Origin: Notolepis coatsorum
Lineage: Eukaryota > Chordata > Actinopteri > Aulopiformes > Paralepididae
Direction: 5' to 3'
DNA length: 64,000 nt
NCBI GenBank assembly: GCA_963971535.1
Contig: OZ020589.1
Location: forward strand, 67,896,239-67,960,238
In this document: positions 45,032-55,734 of the stretch, in pieces
Position numbering within the stretch: the stretch's first letter is position 1
Layout of the letters: each line of letters starts with the position of its first letter
Position numbers and translations under genes: made by a program
Notes under the pieces: generated by a model
Seen by the model: the letters and a program-made list of their open reading frames with translations, nothing else
Told to the model about the DNA's origin: nothing
Database searches by the model: none

Positions 45032-46081
45032 TAGGGATGCACGATATTGCTTTTTTGACACCGATACCGATACATTTATGCTCCTCAAGCCGATAACCGA
45101 TATCGATAACCGATATTTATTGTATTATAAAACATTTTTAATGTATATATTTTTTTTGATCAAAATTTTTTTTTTAACATGAAACAAAACATATCACAAT
45201 ACAATAATAATACATAAAAAGACTTCCCAGGACAATAACTTAACACCAACTTAAATGTGACCTAACCAGACAACAGAAACAAAAGCCAAGACAACAGTTT
45301 TGACTGATAAAGTGACCATATTTATTTTTCCAAATGAAAATTCACAATCCGTCAACAGCTTGTGGTGCATCCAACCTAAGACGCTCGAAGCTTTTTGTTC
45401 TTCTTTTTTCAAAGCGGAGCCTTGATAAAGAGGCTTTGAGTGGACACATCACCACCACAACAACGGGTCACCTGCGGCATCACCATCATTAGCATAGTTT
45501 GCTAAATTAAAGAAGTTTGACAGAAGGGCAACCAGCCAGGCAGCGCCGTTATCTCACGGGACGAGTAGCTACATTAGTTAGCCAACAACCAGCCAGGCAA
45601 CGCCGTTATCTCCCGGGACGAGTAGCTTCATTAGTTAGCCAGCAACCAGTCAAGCTAACGTTAGCATTCGGGAGATCCAGCAGCTTGTCGATGTGCTAAT
45701 AGCCTCAGCAACCTAACGTTAGCTGGCTCCAGCAGATTGACAAACTGCTGGAGCCAGCTAACGTTAGCTTGCTGAGGCTATTAGCACATCGACAAGCTGC
45801 TGGATCTCCGCGACGCTGAACTGCATGCGCCGGTCTGTCTGTCCATCGTGGCGGTGGTGATGCCGCAGATGACCCGTCGGGCTGGATGTATTGCAAGTTG
45901 TTGCCCTTTTCCCTCCTTCTGGAACGTCTGCATTGCATTTATTACAAATAGCAAGCGATCTTTTTACTCTGAAACTCCGAGTACCGACGCGGCCATCTTT
46001 GTTGTTAACTTGCGTGGCTACGTCACAGCCAAGTAAGGGAGCGCTGGATTTGTGTAAAACGATAATTATCGTGCATCCCTA
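45032..46081. mobile_element. hAT MITE, 1,050 bp
   Basis: Terminal inverted repeats TAGGGATGCACGATA ... TATCGTGCATCCCTA with the 8-bp duplication GTTTAAAT. No transposase frame. Inside are two direct copies of a segment (CAGCCAGGCA ... GGGACGAGTAGCT, about 45533 and 45590) and a long hairpin at 45671-45810. Confidence 0.92.
45671..45810. repeat. Near-perfect 140-base hairpin inside hAT 3
   Basis: Arms of about 66 bases (45671-45737 and 45744-45810) around a loop of about 6-7 bases. The arm reads GGAGATCCAGCAGCTTGTCG ... CTGGCTCCAGCAG. By eye there is only about one unpaired base near the AACCTAACG/AACG region. Confidence 0.9.
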
Positions 46082-46089
46082 GTTTAAAT

Positions 46090-46803
46090 GACTATTGGTA
46101 TACTTGGATTAATTTAATATGAACTATAGAAACTCCTGTTTTATTGTGGACATAATCTTGAATATAATGATATAAAGTACGCCAGGTTTATGACGGGGAA
46201 ACACAGAGTTTGAAATTAGGACACGTTTTGAATCTACATTGGAAAATACTTAAATATGTTGCATAATAAACTGTATAAAAGAGATTGATGTAAGTTAAAT
46301 GAATGATTAGGCCTGTTAGATATTCACTGAAAGTCAGCAGACTGAATTACAGACTTAAATCCCCTGCAATGTAAAATTAGTTTCACCTAGGGTGAAACTA
46401 GGCTTAACGGTACCAGACTGTGTTCAATTATGATATCTCTGTGTTTATGTAATCAAGGGCAATTCAAATATATATATATTGTGAGATCAATAACCCAAGT
46501 ATTAAGTTGTTAGACAGTGTTTGTTCTTTGACTGGAAAACAAAGGAAAGTATAGAGTTGGTTGTGAAGCCAACCCCCAATTTCACATCCAAACTTAGTAG
46601 GCCTGGGATTGGAGGAAAACATCTGATGTCATTTTGGTGATGTCACTCAGAGACTCCAGGCTGGTGATATAAGAGGGGGTGTGGTGACGAGGTCGAGAGA
46701 ACACTCTGAAACGAAACCACCAAGAAACCACACCCACCTCTTCACACAGGAGACGACGACCGGCAGAGAGGAGACTGAACAAAGAAGAACATTTTTGGAG
46801 GGA
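46090..46803. other. No gene recognised; promoter-like block near 46.67 kb
   Basis: AT-rich until about 46480, then GC-richer. GATATAAGAGGGGGTG at about 46665 is TATA-like, followed by CCACC-rich sequence. No coding frame. This block and 52289 onward would have been neighbours before the unit between them inserted. Confidence 0.45.
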
Positions 46804-46865
46804 GAGCGATACGATACAGAACGTTAGGTTATGACTATAACCAAGTTCTGTTAGTATAGCGACGC

Positions 46866-47033
46866 TCGGCATCGCTCTCTGCACTATCTCGCATATGTGC
46901 ACGCGCACTGAATAAAGACCACAATGTACCTTTAATCCCAATATTCGTCTGACCACACCCCTATCAGCTTACCCATATAAGCAGGGGTGGGGCCACCCAC
47001 TCGCCTCCTTCCCAAGCTTTCGCCACAAGGCGA
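46866..47033 (+). repeat. Left long inverted repeat of the 46.8-52.3 kb unit
   Basis: GGCATCGCTCTCTGCACTAT through GCCACCCACTCGCCTCCTT. It contains an AATAAA hexamer and a TATAAGCAGGGG motif on the plus strand. Its complement is at 52098-52266. Confidence 0.88.
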
Positions 47034-47054
47034 GGTCAAAGGCTGCAGCGGCGT

Positions 47055-47135
47055 CGGATGCCGAGCGTCGCTATACTAACAGAACTTGGTTATAGTCATA
47101 ACCTAACGTTCTGTATCGTATCGCTCTCGCTCGGC
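47055..47135 (-). repeat. Inverted copy of the unit's outer edge
   Basis: The complement of 46804-46872 (GAACGTTAGGTTATGACTAT and GTTAGTATAGCGACGCTCGG) is repeated here, so the left end of the unit is itself palindromic over about 330 bases. Confidence 0.85.
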
Positions 47136-47639
47136 ATTGCTCTCTGCACAAGGGAGGACGTGCGAGAGCCAACGGCCGACAAATACACCCCGCTGACAGC
47201 CCCCCACAAACCATCAGAACAGGGAGGGCCGAGCCCCCCCGACCCACCCTAATGGCGGGCACCCCCCCTATTAGGGGCTTCACGGGAGGGCGACGGACCC
47301 GACCGTGCGAAGAGGCACTCAAGCAACTCAACGCACAGGGTGAGCAGACCGTGGCTTGACCCCACGACTACACACACGCACAACCCGCATGCCACCCGGG
47401 AACGAACGGAGGAACAACCTCGTTACTGCCCCCAGAATCACAGGGTCAAGGGCAAACCCAACCCTGTGGCAAGGCCGTAGCAGCGGAGCACGAAGGAAGA
47501 CCCAGACCCACCAAAAGGACTGGACTCCCTAGAATGGGGGCCCGGAGAAGTCCATGATGCCAGCATCAAGACCCCACCAGGTGGGCACGTAGTGCCCCGC
47601 CCCCCACATCGCCAGCGTATTCGGACAAAGGCCCCTCAG

Positions 47640-47756
47640 TTACTGCACCTGGTATTCCCAGGCGGAATCCCATCCAAGTACTAACCAGGCCAGAACCTGC
47701 CTAGCTTCCGAGATCGGACGAGATCGGGCGTGTTCAGGTTGGTATGGCCGTAAGCC
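47640..47756 (-). ncRNA. 5S-rRNA-like segment 1 (3'-truncated pseudogene)
   Basis: The minus strand reads GCTTACGGCCATACCAACCT, CCCGATCTCGTCCGATCTCG, GAAGCTAGGCAGG and GGTTAGTACTTGGATGGGA, the 5S rRNA order including the internal control region (A box, intermediate element, C box). It diverges from 5S after GGGAATACCAGGTGC, and lacks the normal 3' end and T terminator. It could be a 5S pseudogene or a 5S-derived SINE head. Confidence 0.82.
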
Positions 47757-48425
47757 GAGCGGGCCCTGTCCCCCCAATAGTACACCGCCTGGCACACTGA
47801 TCCTGCAGAACAGGCAGACAGCATGGCCGTAAGCACACAAAAAAAATTAACCAACGGAAGCAGGCAGCGCACCGGGGAAAAACCAGGCAACAGGCTGTTA
47901 ACCCTAGCCTGGAGACTGCGGACGAGACAGGCGCCAGAGGGGACAGCTGAACACAGCCGCCCCGGCGGAAGGAGCGTAAGCTGGCGGTGTTGCATGACCA
48001 AGCCTCCATTTAAAAACCCCCACCCAGAGGGGTCGAGGCAGAGAAGGCTGACACGATTGGCAGACGTCATGAACGTGCAGGGGCACCCTCAAACGGTGAA
48101 CCCGGGAGTTGACACTGCTCCAACACACCAGGGAATCAACCACCTCGGTGTTACCCAATGCGGTGGTTGTTCCTATAACCCCTCAAGAAAAAACTCCAAA
48201 ACACACCTGCGGGTATACACCGGCTATACCGCAGTACAAGTGTTTCAGTTTTCAAAAAAGGGTTAACCCAGGCCTACGGGTCGACGAAACATTACTTCGG
48301 ACCGGGCCTGGCGGTACGGGAAGCACAGGGTCACCAGAGGAGGTCAAAAACCACCCCCACAGGCCCCTCTTCGCCATGCGTGAGAGAGGAGCGAAAAAGA
48401 ATGGAGAACCAGCCCCTAAGCACAC

Positions 48426-48540
48426 CGTACTTGGTATTCCCAGGCGGTCTCCCAACCAAGTACTAACCAGGACCAACCTGTGTAGCGGCCGAGATCCGAC
48501 GAGATCGAGCGTGTACAGAATGGCATGGCTGTAAGCCATT
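48426..48540 (-). ncRNA. 5S-rRNA-like segment 2 (more diverged pseudogene)
   Basis: Minus strand TGGCTTACAGCCATGCCATT, CTCGATCTCGTCGGATCTCG and CCTGGTTAGTACTTGGTTGG, then GAGACCGCCTGGGAATACCA. Same orientation as segment 1 and about 785 bases away. The C-box region is preserved, the 5' part is more changed, and the 3' end is missing in the same place. Confidence 0.8.
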
Positions 48541-49736
48541 ACGACAGTGCTGAGTAAAAACGTACCCAACCAGGGTCTCCATAGCGCTTAACCCTGTGAC
48601 ACCCAGACCGACCTGGCATTTTTCCCCCTGAAAAAAGCCCAAGTCCCTCAGGGTACCAGAACAGCAGATCTGCATCCCCGGCGGACAACGGGTTCAACTG
48701 ATCTGGACCAGCGTGACCAGAACCAGTCCCGTGCCCTAACCACGCCGACATGCCTACTCCAGGAGAAGGGCAGATATGCGTGTCGATCTTAACATGAAAA
48801 GAAGGCGCCACCCAGACGTTCGGGCGAACCGCGCCTGGTGGCCCACCCCAAGGGCGTGAGACCCCTCTACATATGTTCAGATCCATTCCGTCATCATCCC
48901 CCAGACATGAACGAGAATCCGTCGAAAAACCAACCCAGGTCGTGGGATTTGGTCGTCGGAAGAGGAAAAAACCCCATCTCAGTAGCTTTATAAAAACGCT
49001 GTTTCAACCACAAGCAACCAAGGCGTGCCAGTCAATCGCCTGTTTACAGCGAGCTAGCACTATACGTGCGTCGGGACACACCCCCATCAATGAACAGGCT
49101 ATTTAGACCTGTCATTGAATCCCCAAGGCGCCCAGGGGAACGACAAGAGGGGTGTGACACTCCCTAACTCCAACACTTCTGGAATAGAAAAGAAGGAAGC
49201 ATCAACAGTATGTATCCCAGTCTACACAGCCGGGGTAAAAAAATTTCACATTTTTACATCCCACCACCCTCCCATAGGAAGGAGACGGGGATCCCCAGAG
49301 AGACTTCTCACGCGAGCTGTACAGATTGAAAAGAATATATTGCACCTTGAGCCATGTAAAAAATTGGTTTTAGGGCTCTCCGGGGAAGAAGCACTGAACC
49401 CATACACACTCAATAATCGAATTGAATCGAATACATATACAATAGAATAGGACCCTTCTAGAGGGTCCACTCACTTTGACAATCTGAGGAGGAAGGCTCT
49501 GTACTCTGATGGAGGCTCCCTCACATGGAAGAAGGAGTCCGAACTCACAGAAGGCCCGAATAGGCGCTTGGTGAGGAGGAGCCCTGACCACCCCCCTGAA
49601 ACAGATCCATCACATGGACCTGAACAGCACACGGAAGTCCTACCAACAGAGACGCGCACGGTGACGTACTCTATGGCGGGGGAATTCCTGCGGTGCACAC
49701 GCCCAATATACCAGGCCGTGGGACCAGGAAACTCCC

Positions 49737-49757
49737 CCCCCCCCCCCCCCCCCCCCC
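49737..49757. repeat. Poly-C tract
   Basis: About 21 C in a row inside the 5.5-kb unit. Confidence 0.9.
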
Positions 49758-49759
49758 GT

Positions 49760-51600
49760 AACGTGCCGAACCGCCACGTGACGGGAACCTTGAAGGACAG
49801 GGTGTGTACCCCTGACCGACAGAAACAAGGGGGAGAGGAAAGGTTACCAGTTCACCCCTTTACGACCCCACACCCATGATACGATGTAATGACAAAAAGA
49901 CAGTCATAGTCAGCTCTATGAAGCGTTTGACAGCTCCACACAGCGCATGAGCTAACCTGCTATCTGATTTTTACTAAGGAAAAACACAGAATAGAGAGGG
50001 CTCTAAGAGCCCCGGTCCAACATACACATGTGCTTCTGTGGCCAGGCCAACCCAGTTGTAGGTCACATGACACACACAACCCATCATCACCTACAAAAAA
50101 TGGCAAAAACACTCAACAGAGGAACGCCGTTTTTCACAATGAGAGAATACATCATTCTCGATTAGTATCGGCCACAGGCCTTGCTAAGCACACACGACAG
50201 CGACCAAACCATTTTCTTTTAGGAAAATAAAGTTTCTCCAGCAGTTTTAGCACAACCTCAGCAATCAAGCTAAGGGTTACATCGCATCCCTACCACACAA
50301 AAGACACAATTAGTGCACAAACACGTCTGATAGGAGGATGAAAAAGTCCCCAGGGAACCGGGGGGAAACACAATCCTCTTATTTTACCCTCAATACGGCC
50401 AGTTAAAACAGGAAAACCTGTTAATATGTGAACACACTGTTCATTGTCATCACAGGCTGAGAAAAGAACATTCTTTTACTCACTTGTCACCAAGCATAGC
50501 TTCATAGGTTAGTTACCTTAGTTGTGAGTACACGGTACATATAAACACCATGATGTTTCTCACACAACAACCAGATCATTACATCCCGATGTGCACGGAG
50601 AAGCTAACTGCCAGTGACAAAAACAGCTCACACATAACCCGCAACGTATCCTAAATGCATTGCAGCAACACACGTTTTGGGAAAAACATCGTTATTCACA
50701 ATACATCTAGAAAAGTAAAACCAGAAGACGTGTTATAAGGTCTGGTCAAACCTGTTCCTACCCGGAACGCAGATCAGCGAAGTGCAGTCACAGACACCGT
50801 AGGAACACAGCCGCTCCTGTGTTGTTCGAACTGGGCAGCGTTGCCGCTCCAACCCGCACTACAGTCCTCTTTGTTGATGCAACCTTGCCGTCCTGGCTCA
50901 GGGCAGGGTCGACGAAACATCCCCTGTCAAGGATGACGTCGTAGTCAAGAGTGTAAAACATGTTAAAATCAAAGCACGTTCAACAGAATAGCATCAAGCT
51001 AACGGCCGCTCCAACCGTTCGGGCGCTACTGCTCCTGCTCGCGAGACGCCGACCTAACGGCGCACGCGACCAGAAGCGAGCTCACGGCGGCGGGCGAGAA
51101 GCCAAAGCTACCCCGCGCCAGGCCATGGCCTATAGCAGCAAGCTAACGTTACCTAGCGATCACGACATGCTAGCACCGCAGCTAACAGCTGACTGGCTAA
51201 CAGTAGGCCCACTAAACAGGCCATGCAGCGATCCCAGCAGGCTAACGCAGCAGTTAACAGCTGACTGGCTAACCGTAAGCTAAGCAGCTACCACCTGAAC
51301 ATGTAAACAATGACATAACACTCACCCAGACAGGCCGCCGTTCTGAACCTCTCCTCACTTTTTAAGAGAAAAGAGAAAACAAGATGTCAACACCGCTTCA
51401 CAACGGTGATTTTACCAACACCCGACGGAATCAGCACAATACCAACTGGCCTGTGTAGCTGACTTGAACACGGATCTGCCGCTATCGCACATCCATGCAC
51501 ATATCCCCTCGTGAAGGAATACTCTCATTTGGATATGAAAGATGGGGCCTTAACACGGTGACAGAGAGAATCCACTCGTCCAGAACACACAGGGATCACC
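49760..51600. other. Interior of the 5.5-kb unit, no gene recognised
   Basis: No coding frame over about 110 codons and no known motif. A duplicated phrase AACAGCTGACTGGCTAAC occurs at about 51185 and 51257. Confidence 0.55.
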
Positions 51601-52097
51601 AGTGTTAATGGTCGCGGCCCACTAGTTAAAACAATAATGGTCTTCAGACCAAGGCCTTCTGTCGCCTAGGTGGCTGAACAAAGGACCCTAGCCTGGGGCC
51701 GGTTTCCATAAACATTGTCAAGTAGCCCCCATAGCACTAACAGACAAGTGGAGCCTGCCAGCAAAACACTACTCACCCAACCTGGAACGCACCGCTTCTC
51801 ACAACAGCGGCATGTCCGACAGTTCAGCTGTGGCCTGACAGGTTTCACCCCAACAAACACAGCAAGGAACTGCAGTTGAGAAGCATGCAGCGGCGTGCTC
51901 CCAATACGAAAACCGGTGGAGGATTTTTAGAATGATCAACATCTTCCAGACACTCCAGTACGAAGACAATATCGCCGTATTTTCTCGAAAATAGTGAGAG
52001 AGAAAATAAAGATATGATGTCAACGTATCCTTGTTTCCCAAAGCTGCTCCTAATCCTTTCCATCATGGTGTCAAGTGTGGGGATCTACCGAGGCACT

Positions 52098-52266
52098 TCT
52101 TCCTTGTGGTGAAAGCGAGAAGGAGGCGAGTGGGTGGCCCCACCCCTGCTTATATGGGTAAGCTGATAGGGGTGTGGTCAGACGAATATTGGGATTAAAG
52201 GTACATTGTGGTCTTTATTCAGTGCGCGTGCACATATGCGAGATAGTGCAGAGAGCGATGCCGAGC
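52098..52266 (-). repeat. Right long inverted repeat of the 46.8-52.3 kb unit
   Basis: AAGGAGGCGAGTGGGTGGCC to GTGCAGAGAGCGATGCC, the complement of 46866-47033. Confidence 0.88.
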
Positions 52267-52288
52267 GAGAGCGATACGATACAGAACA

Positions 52289-52639
52289 GACTTTGCTTTG
52301 TTCACCAGCAAGAGAACAAAGCCCAGCAACAACTTATCAACTCTACTGTAATATTAGTCTGATATAAGGGATCTGTGGCTTAGTACTTGAATACCCTTAT
52401 ATCATTGCAAAATCCATTTTTCATTGTAATTACCCTCTTAACTTTTAATTAAACCAGATGCTGTTTACCACCTTCTCTCCTCCGTTTCTCCTGCTGTGCC
52501 GCGGGTCGTCAAACAAAGACCTCCCAGTCTTTGTTAAAAGTACTTTCCAGGGCTTTTTAAGGTTTTGAACACAACGCAGAGCAGATTAGATATTAGGTTC
52601 TGATTAAATCAGAACAATTAGCTCAGGAAAGTACTACAC
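52289..52639. other. No gene recognised; possible Rex1 leader toward the right
   Basis: AT-rich to about 52470, then a GC-richer stretch that may be the 5' untranslated part of the following Rex1-type LINE. Confidence 0.4.
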
Positions 52640-52880
52640 ATGGACGAAATATGATCGCCAGTCACTGATAGACTTAAACTCCGGTCTGAAAGACGGGTTT
52701 AACACTTTTTGCCAAAACTGGCCACCAGAGATTCTACGCGATGACAACAACAACAGAGACAATGGCGGTGTGATCAAACGGAAACATAGAGGACGCAGAA
52801 GTGGAATTAGGAAGAGCCTGAAAAGTTCTCCTTACCGGCTGGCGATCCCCTCAATTCTGCTGGCGAATGTCCGTTCAATT
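52640..52880 (+). mobile_element. Rex1/Babar-type LINE, second copy, 5' coding fragment
   Basis: The plus strand encodes KYDRQSLIDLNSGLKDGF, KRKHRGRRSGIRKSLKSS and YRLAIPSILLANVRSI. This is the same N-terminal block as at 27673-28030, but a different copy. It stops at the truncated MITE; the endonuclease and most of the RT are absent. Confidence 0.82.
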
Positions 52881-52894
52881 TAGTCCGTTTAGTC

Positions 52895-53252
52895 AATGTC
52901 AGACTTTGCAATCAAAAGTTAGGGGGCTAATAACCCTTGCCATAATTTCAGTGTGCCCCCTAACTTTTGATTGCAAGGTCTGACATTGACCCCCTTTTCA
53001 GGAGTTGACCTAGAGCCCACCAAGGTCATGCATATCAAGTTTGGTCAATGTCAGACCTTGCAATACACTGTAAGGCACTGTAAGGCTCAAACCCTCCCCC
53101 ACTTCCAGTGATGAAGCTAAGCTACGCTAACGGAGCGTCTATTCCCAAAGCTAAAATGCACGCACAGAGACAAAAAAGGTATGTATCTTCTTGTCTAACT
53201 CCAGGGAAGATGTTAAATAAGCTAATTTCCCAAAATGTTGGAGTTCCCCTTT
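52895..53252. mobile_element. Palindromic MITE, truncated second copy
   Basis: Matches the loop and right arm of the element at 34153-34770 (TCAATGTCAGACTTTGCAAT ... CTAATTTCCCAAAATGTTGG), ending CCTTTAA at 53252. Only about 50 bases of the left arm remain. It sits exactly between a Rex1 5' fragment and a Rex1 3' fragment. Confidence 0.85.
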
Positions 53253-53255
53253 AAG

Positions 53256-53798
53256 GCGAGCAAAGAAAGACTCAGAAGAAGCTTCTATCCCCAGGCCATC
53301 AGGCTGCTAAACGAACAATAAACACTATGCAACAACCATCAAATGCACACAGCACACACACCCACACGCACACACTCACTTAAACAAACAACACACTGCA
53401 GCACCCACTCTCCACACTTTAGATCACACAAACACACTTTATATTTATTGATAAAGGATTTGCACTACAACTCGTACACCTACTGTAAATTGTACCTAAA
53501 TTGCACCTCATCCTATTTCTGCCTTGCACTATATAGTATTGTATATTAGTACACTACACAGTATTGTATATTATATGGTAACTCAGTTACGTCTACTCTG
53601 CATCGAACATTGTACATATGTCTATACTGAACACTGTGACCTAATTTTTTTTTACTTCTAATTTACATGCTATACTATGTTATTTTATTTCATACTTATC
53701 TTGTCTTGCACAGTCTCTGGAGCGTAACAGTAAGAAGCATTTTGTATAAAAGTATTCTGTACTTCTGTATGACAACTATTAAAGAAACTTGAAACTTG
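53256..53798 (+). mobile_element. Rex1/Babar-type LINE, second copy, 3' end
   Basis: The last codons SKERLRRSFYPQAIRLLNEQ end at a stop near 53320. An AT-rich 3' UTR with CA-rich and TATAGTATTGTATATTA stretches follows, ending CTTGAAACTTGA at about 53798. It is a different subfamily from the copies at 2900 and 53800. Confidence 0.8.
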
Positions 53799-54500
53799 AC
53801 TATAGCTCAGCGTTCAACACCATAGTCCCCATCAGACTGGTGGACAAGCTGATTGAGCTGGGTCTGAGCTCCGCTCTGAGCGCCTGGATACTGGACTTTT
53901 TGAGTGAAAGGCCTCAGGCGGTCAGGGTGGGGGTCAGACCTCCAACACCATCACCCTGAGTATCGGGTCCCCCCAGGGCTGTGTTCTGAGCCCCCTGCTG
54001 TATTCACCATACACACATGACTGTGTGGCCAAGATCAGCTCCCACTCCAAGTTTGCGGACGACACAGTGGTGGTGGGGCTGATCTCTGACAATGACGAGA
54101 AGGCCTACCGGGAGGAGGTTGATGTACTGGCACGCTGGTGTCAGGACAACAGCCTGCTCCTGAACATTGGTAAAACCAAGGAGCTGATCGTGGATTTTAG
54201 GAGAACACAGCAGGGGACACACACACCACTGTGGATAAATGGGGCTACCATGGACAGGGTGAGCAGCTTTAAGTACCTGGGGGTCCACATCTCAGAGGAC
54301 CTGACATGGACAACACACATAGACTCAGTCGTAAAAAAGGCGAAGCAGCGCCTCTACCACCTGAGACAGTTAAGGAAGTTCAGAGTATCGGGGAAGATAC
54401 TCCAGTCCTTCTACTCCGGAGCTGTAGAGAGCATCTTGACTGGAAACATCACTGCCTGGTATGGAAACAGCAAGGCACAGGACAAGAAGGCCCTACAGAG
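53799..54500 (+). mobile_element. Rex1/Babar-type LINE, third copy, 5'-truncated, first part
   Basis: Begins [10 protein letters not shown] directly after the tail of the second copy. It encodes [10 protein letters not shown], the RT catalytic block [41 protein letters not shown] and [21 protein letters not shown] frame change lies near 53935. It matches 3531-4319 closely. A SINE interrupts it at 54501 and it resumes at 55002. Confidence 0.85.
54484..54500. other. SINE-A copy 3 target duplication, left copy
   Basis: AAGAAGGCCCTACAGAG, repeated at 54985-55001. The host Rex1 sequence reads normally if one copy and the SINE are removed. Confidence 0.92.
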
Positions 54501-54984
54501 TGGGCGGCTGATTGGCGCAGTGGGCATGGCGCTCGCCACTAACGCAGGAGACGCTGGGTTCGAGCCCAGCTCTCGGCGTTGCTACCGGCTGGCCGGTCGT
54601 TCATACTAACGCAATTGGCAAGTGTTAGAGGGTGGGAAAGCCGGTGGGTGGGGATTGAATGTTGTGGACAGCGACTCCTACAGGTCGGTTTGGTGACGCC
54701 GGTGCGGCGGAAGCAGGAAGTAGCGGGGGCAGCGTGAGCCTCCCACACATTACTCCTCGCCACTGAGAGTTCGAGCTGCTGTGGTGAAAAGATGCGACAG
54801 GCTGCCTCCTCGTGTACCGGAGAAGACACGTGATGCAAGCCTTCTGTCCTCACTACAGCCGACCAGTGGGAGGCATAGTCTAGCAACGTTCAAGACAGGG
54901 GAGGGAAGAATTGGATAATACGAAATTGGGATGGGAAAAAATAGATCCCCCAAAAAAATGGGGAGAAAAAGTGGATACAAAAAA
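54501..54984 (+). mobile_element. tRNA-headed SINE (family A), copy 3
   Basis: 484 bases, the best-preserved copy. The head is TGGGCGGCTGATTGGCGCAG with the A box TTGGCGCAGTGGGCA and B box GGGTTCGAGCCC. The body includes CTCCTACAGGTCGGTT, GTGAGCCTCCCACACA and TTCAAGACAGGGGAGGG. The tail GTGGATACAAAAAAA lies next to a 17-base target duplication. Confidence 0.92.
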
Positions 54985-55001
54985 AAGAAGGCCCTACAGA
55001 G

Positions 55002-55716
55002 AGTGGTGCGCTCAGCTGAGCGTACTACGGGTATTGCACTACCACCCCTGCAGGTCTTATATAACAAGAGGTGCAAATCCAGAGCCTGCAGAATAATGAA
55101 AGACCCTCACCACCCCAACAACAGCCTGTTCAAGCTGCTGCGGTCAGGCAAACGCCTGCACACACCAGCAACTAGGACAGAGAGACTTTGGCTCAGCTTC
55201 TTCCCCCAGGCCATCAGAGTCTTGAACACTGAACTCTCCACACACAAGCACACATGAGCACACACACAACACACATACTGTATACGCTCACACACTAACA
55301 GTCACTTTAGCACGAACACACACACATACACATGCTGCACACGCTCACACTCAACGGTCACTTTACACAATGGAAAGGTCACTTAAAAAAAATATATAAC
55401 GGGAGTGGTTCTTGTATAGTAAATAGACGGATATAGCAAGATAGCATAAGGATATATAGTATAACTGTATATTGTATAGTATAGTATTGTATAGTAGTGT
55501 ACATAAGACCCAGTGTCTCATCCGTAGATAACACTGTATTGCACTATCGCAGGACCTTAGCATGTCTTTTACCATGCTTTTTGTAAACTTTATGTACATT
55601 ATACCTGTTATGTCTTATTCCTATTACTTGTATTATTGCCCAATCACTGCGGGCATGACCACCCGCATTTCACTGTATGCTTGTATGCCGTGACAAATAA
55701 AACTCTTGACTTGAAA
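55002..55716 (+). mobile_element. Rex1/Babar-type LINE, third copy, 3' part
   Basis: Encodes [32 protein letters not shown] and SFFPQAIRVLNTELS, stop near 55257, then a 3' UTR ending GACAAATAAAACTCTTGACT. It matches 2900-3650 in the opposite orientation. Confidence 0.87.
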
Positions 55717-55734
55717 AAACAGTAGACTGTATCA

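Larger units (their letters stand above)
46804..52288. mobile_element. Unclassified 5.5-kb unit with long, nearly identical inverted ends
   Basis: Bounded by inverted repeats: 46866-47033 equals the complement of 52098-52266 with no mismatch seen over about 150 bases. The outer edges share GAGAGCGATACGATACAGAA in direct orientation (46804 and 52267). The interior is GC-richer than its surroundings. It contains two 5S-rRNA-like segments and a C tract but no long reading frame or known transposase motif. No target duplication was found. It could be a non-autonomous DNA transposon with long TIRs, or an inverted duplication. Confidence 0.6.

Noticed and set aside
46314-46803. LTR of a further retroelement (TGTTAGATATTC start, TATA-like motif at 46.67 kb)
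   Set aside because: No second LTR copy, no primer-binding site or coding region was found; kept only as a note on promoter-like sequence.
47640-47756. Working 5S rRNA gene
   Set aside because: The 3' end and T terminator are missing and there is no tandem 5S repeat unit around it.
48873-49450. Two small plus-strand frames (77 and 111 codons) in the 5.5-kb unit
   Set aside because: No recognisable motif, no similarity between them and no splice or polyadenylation context that would support a gene.
54501-54570. Functional tRNA genes at SINE heads (also 29282, 43900 and 27640)
   Set aside because: A and B boxes are present but no cloverleaf closes, and each is followed by a conserved SINE body with a tail and target duplication.
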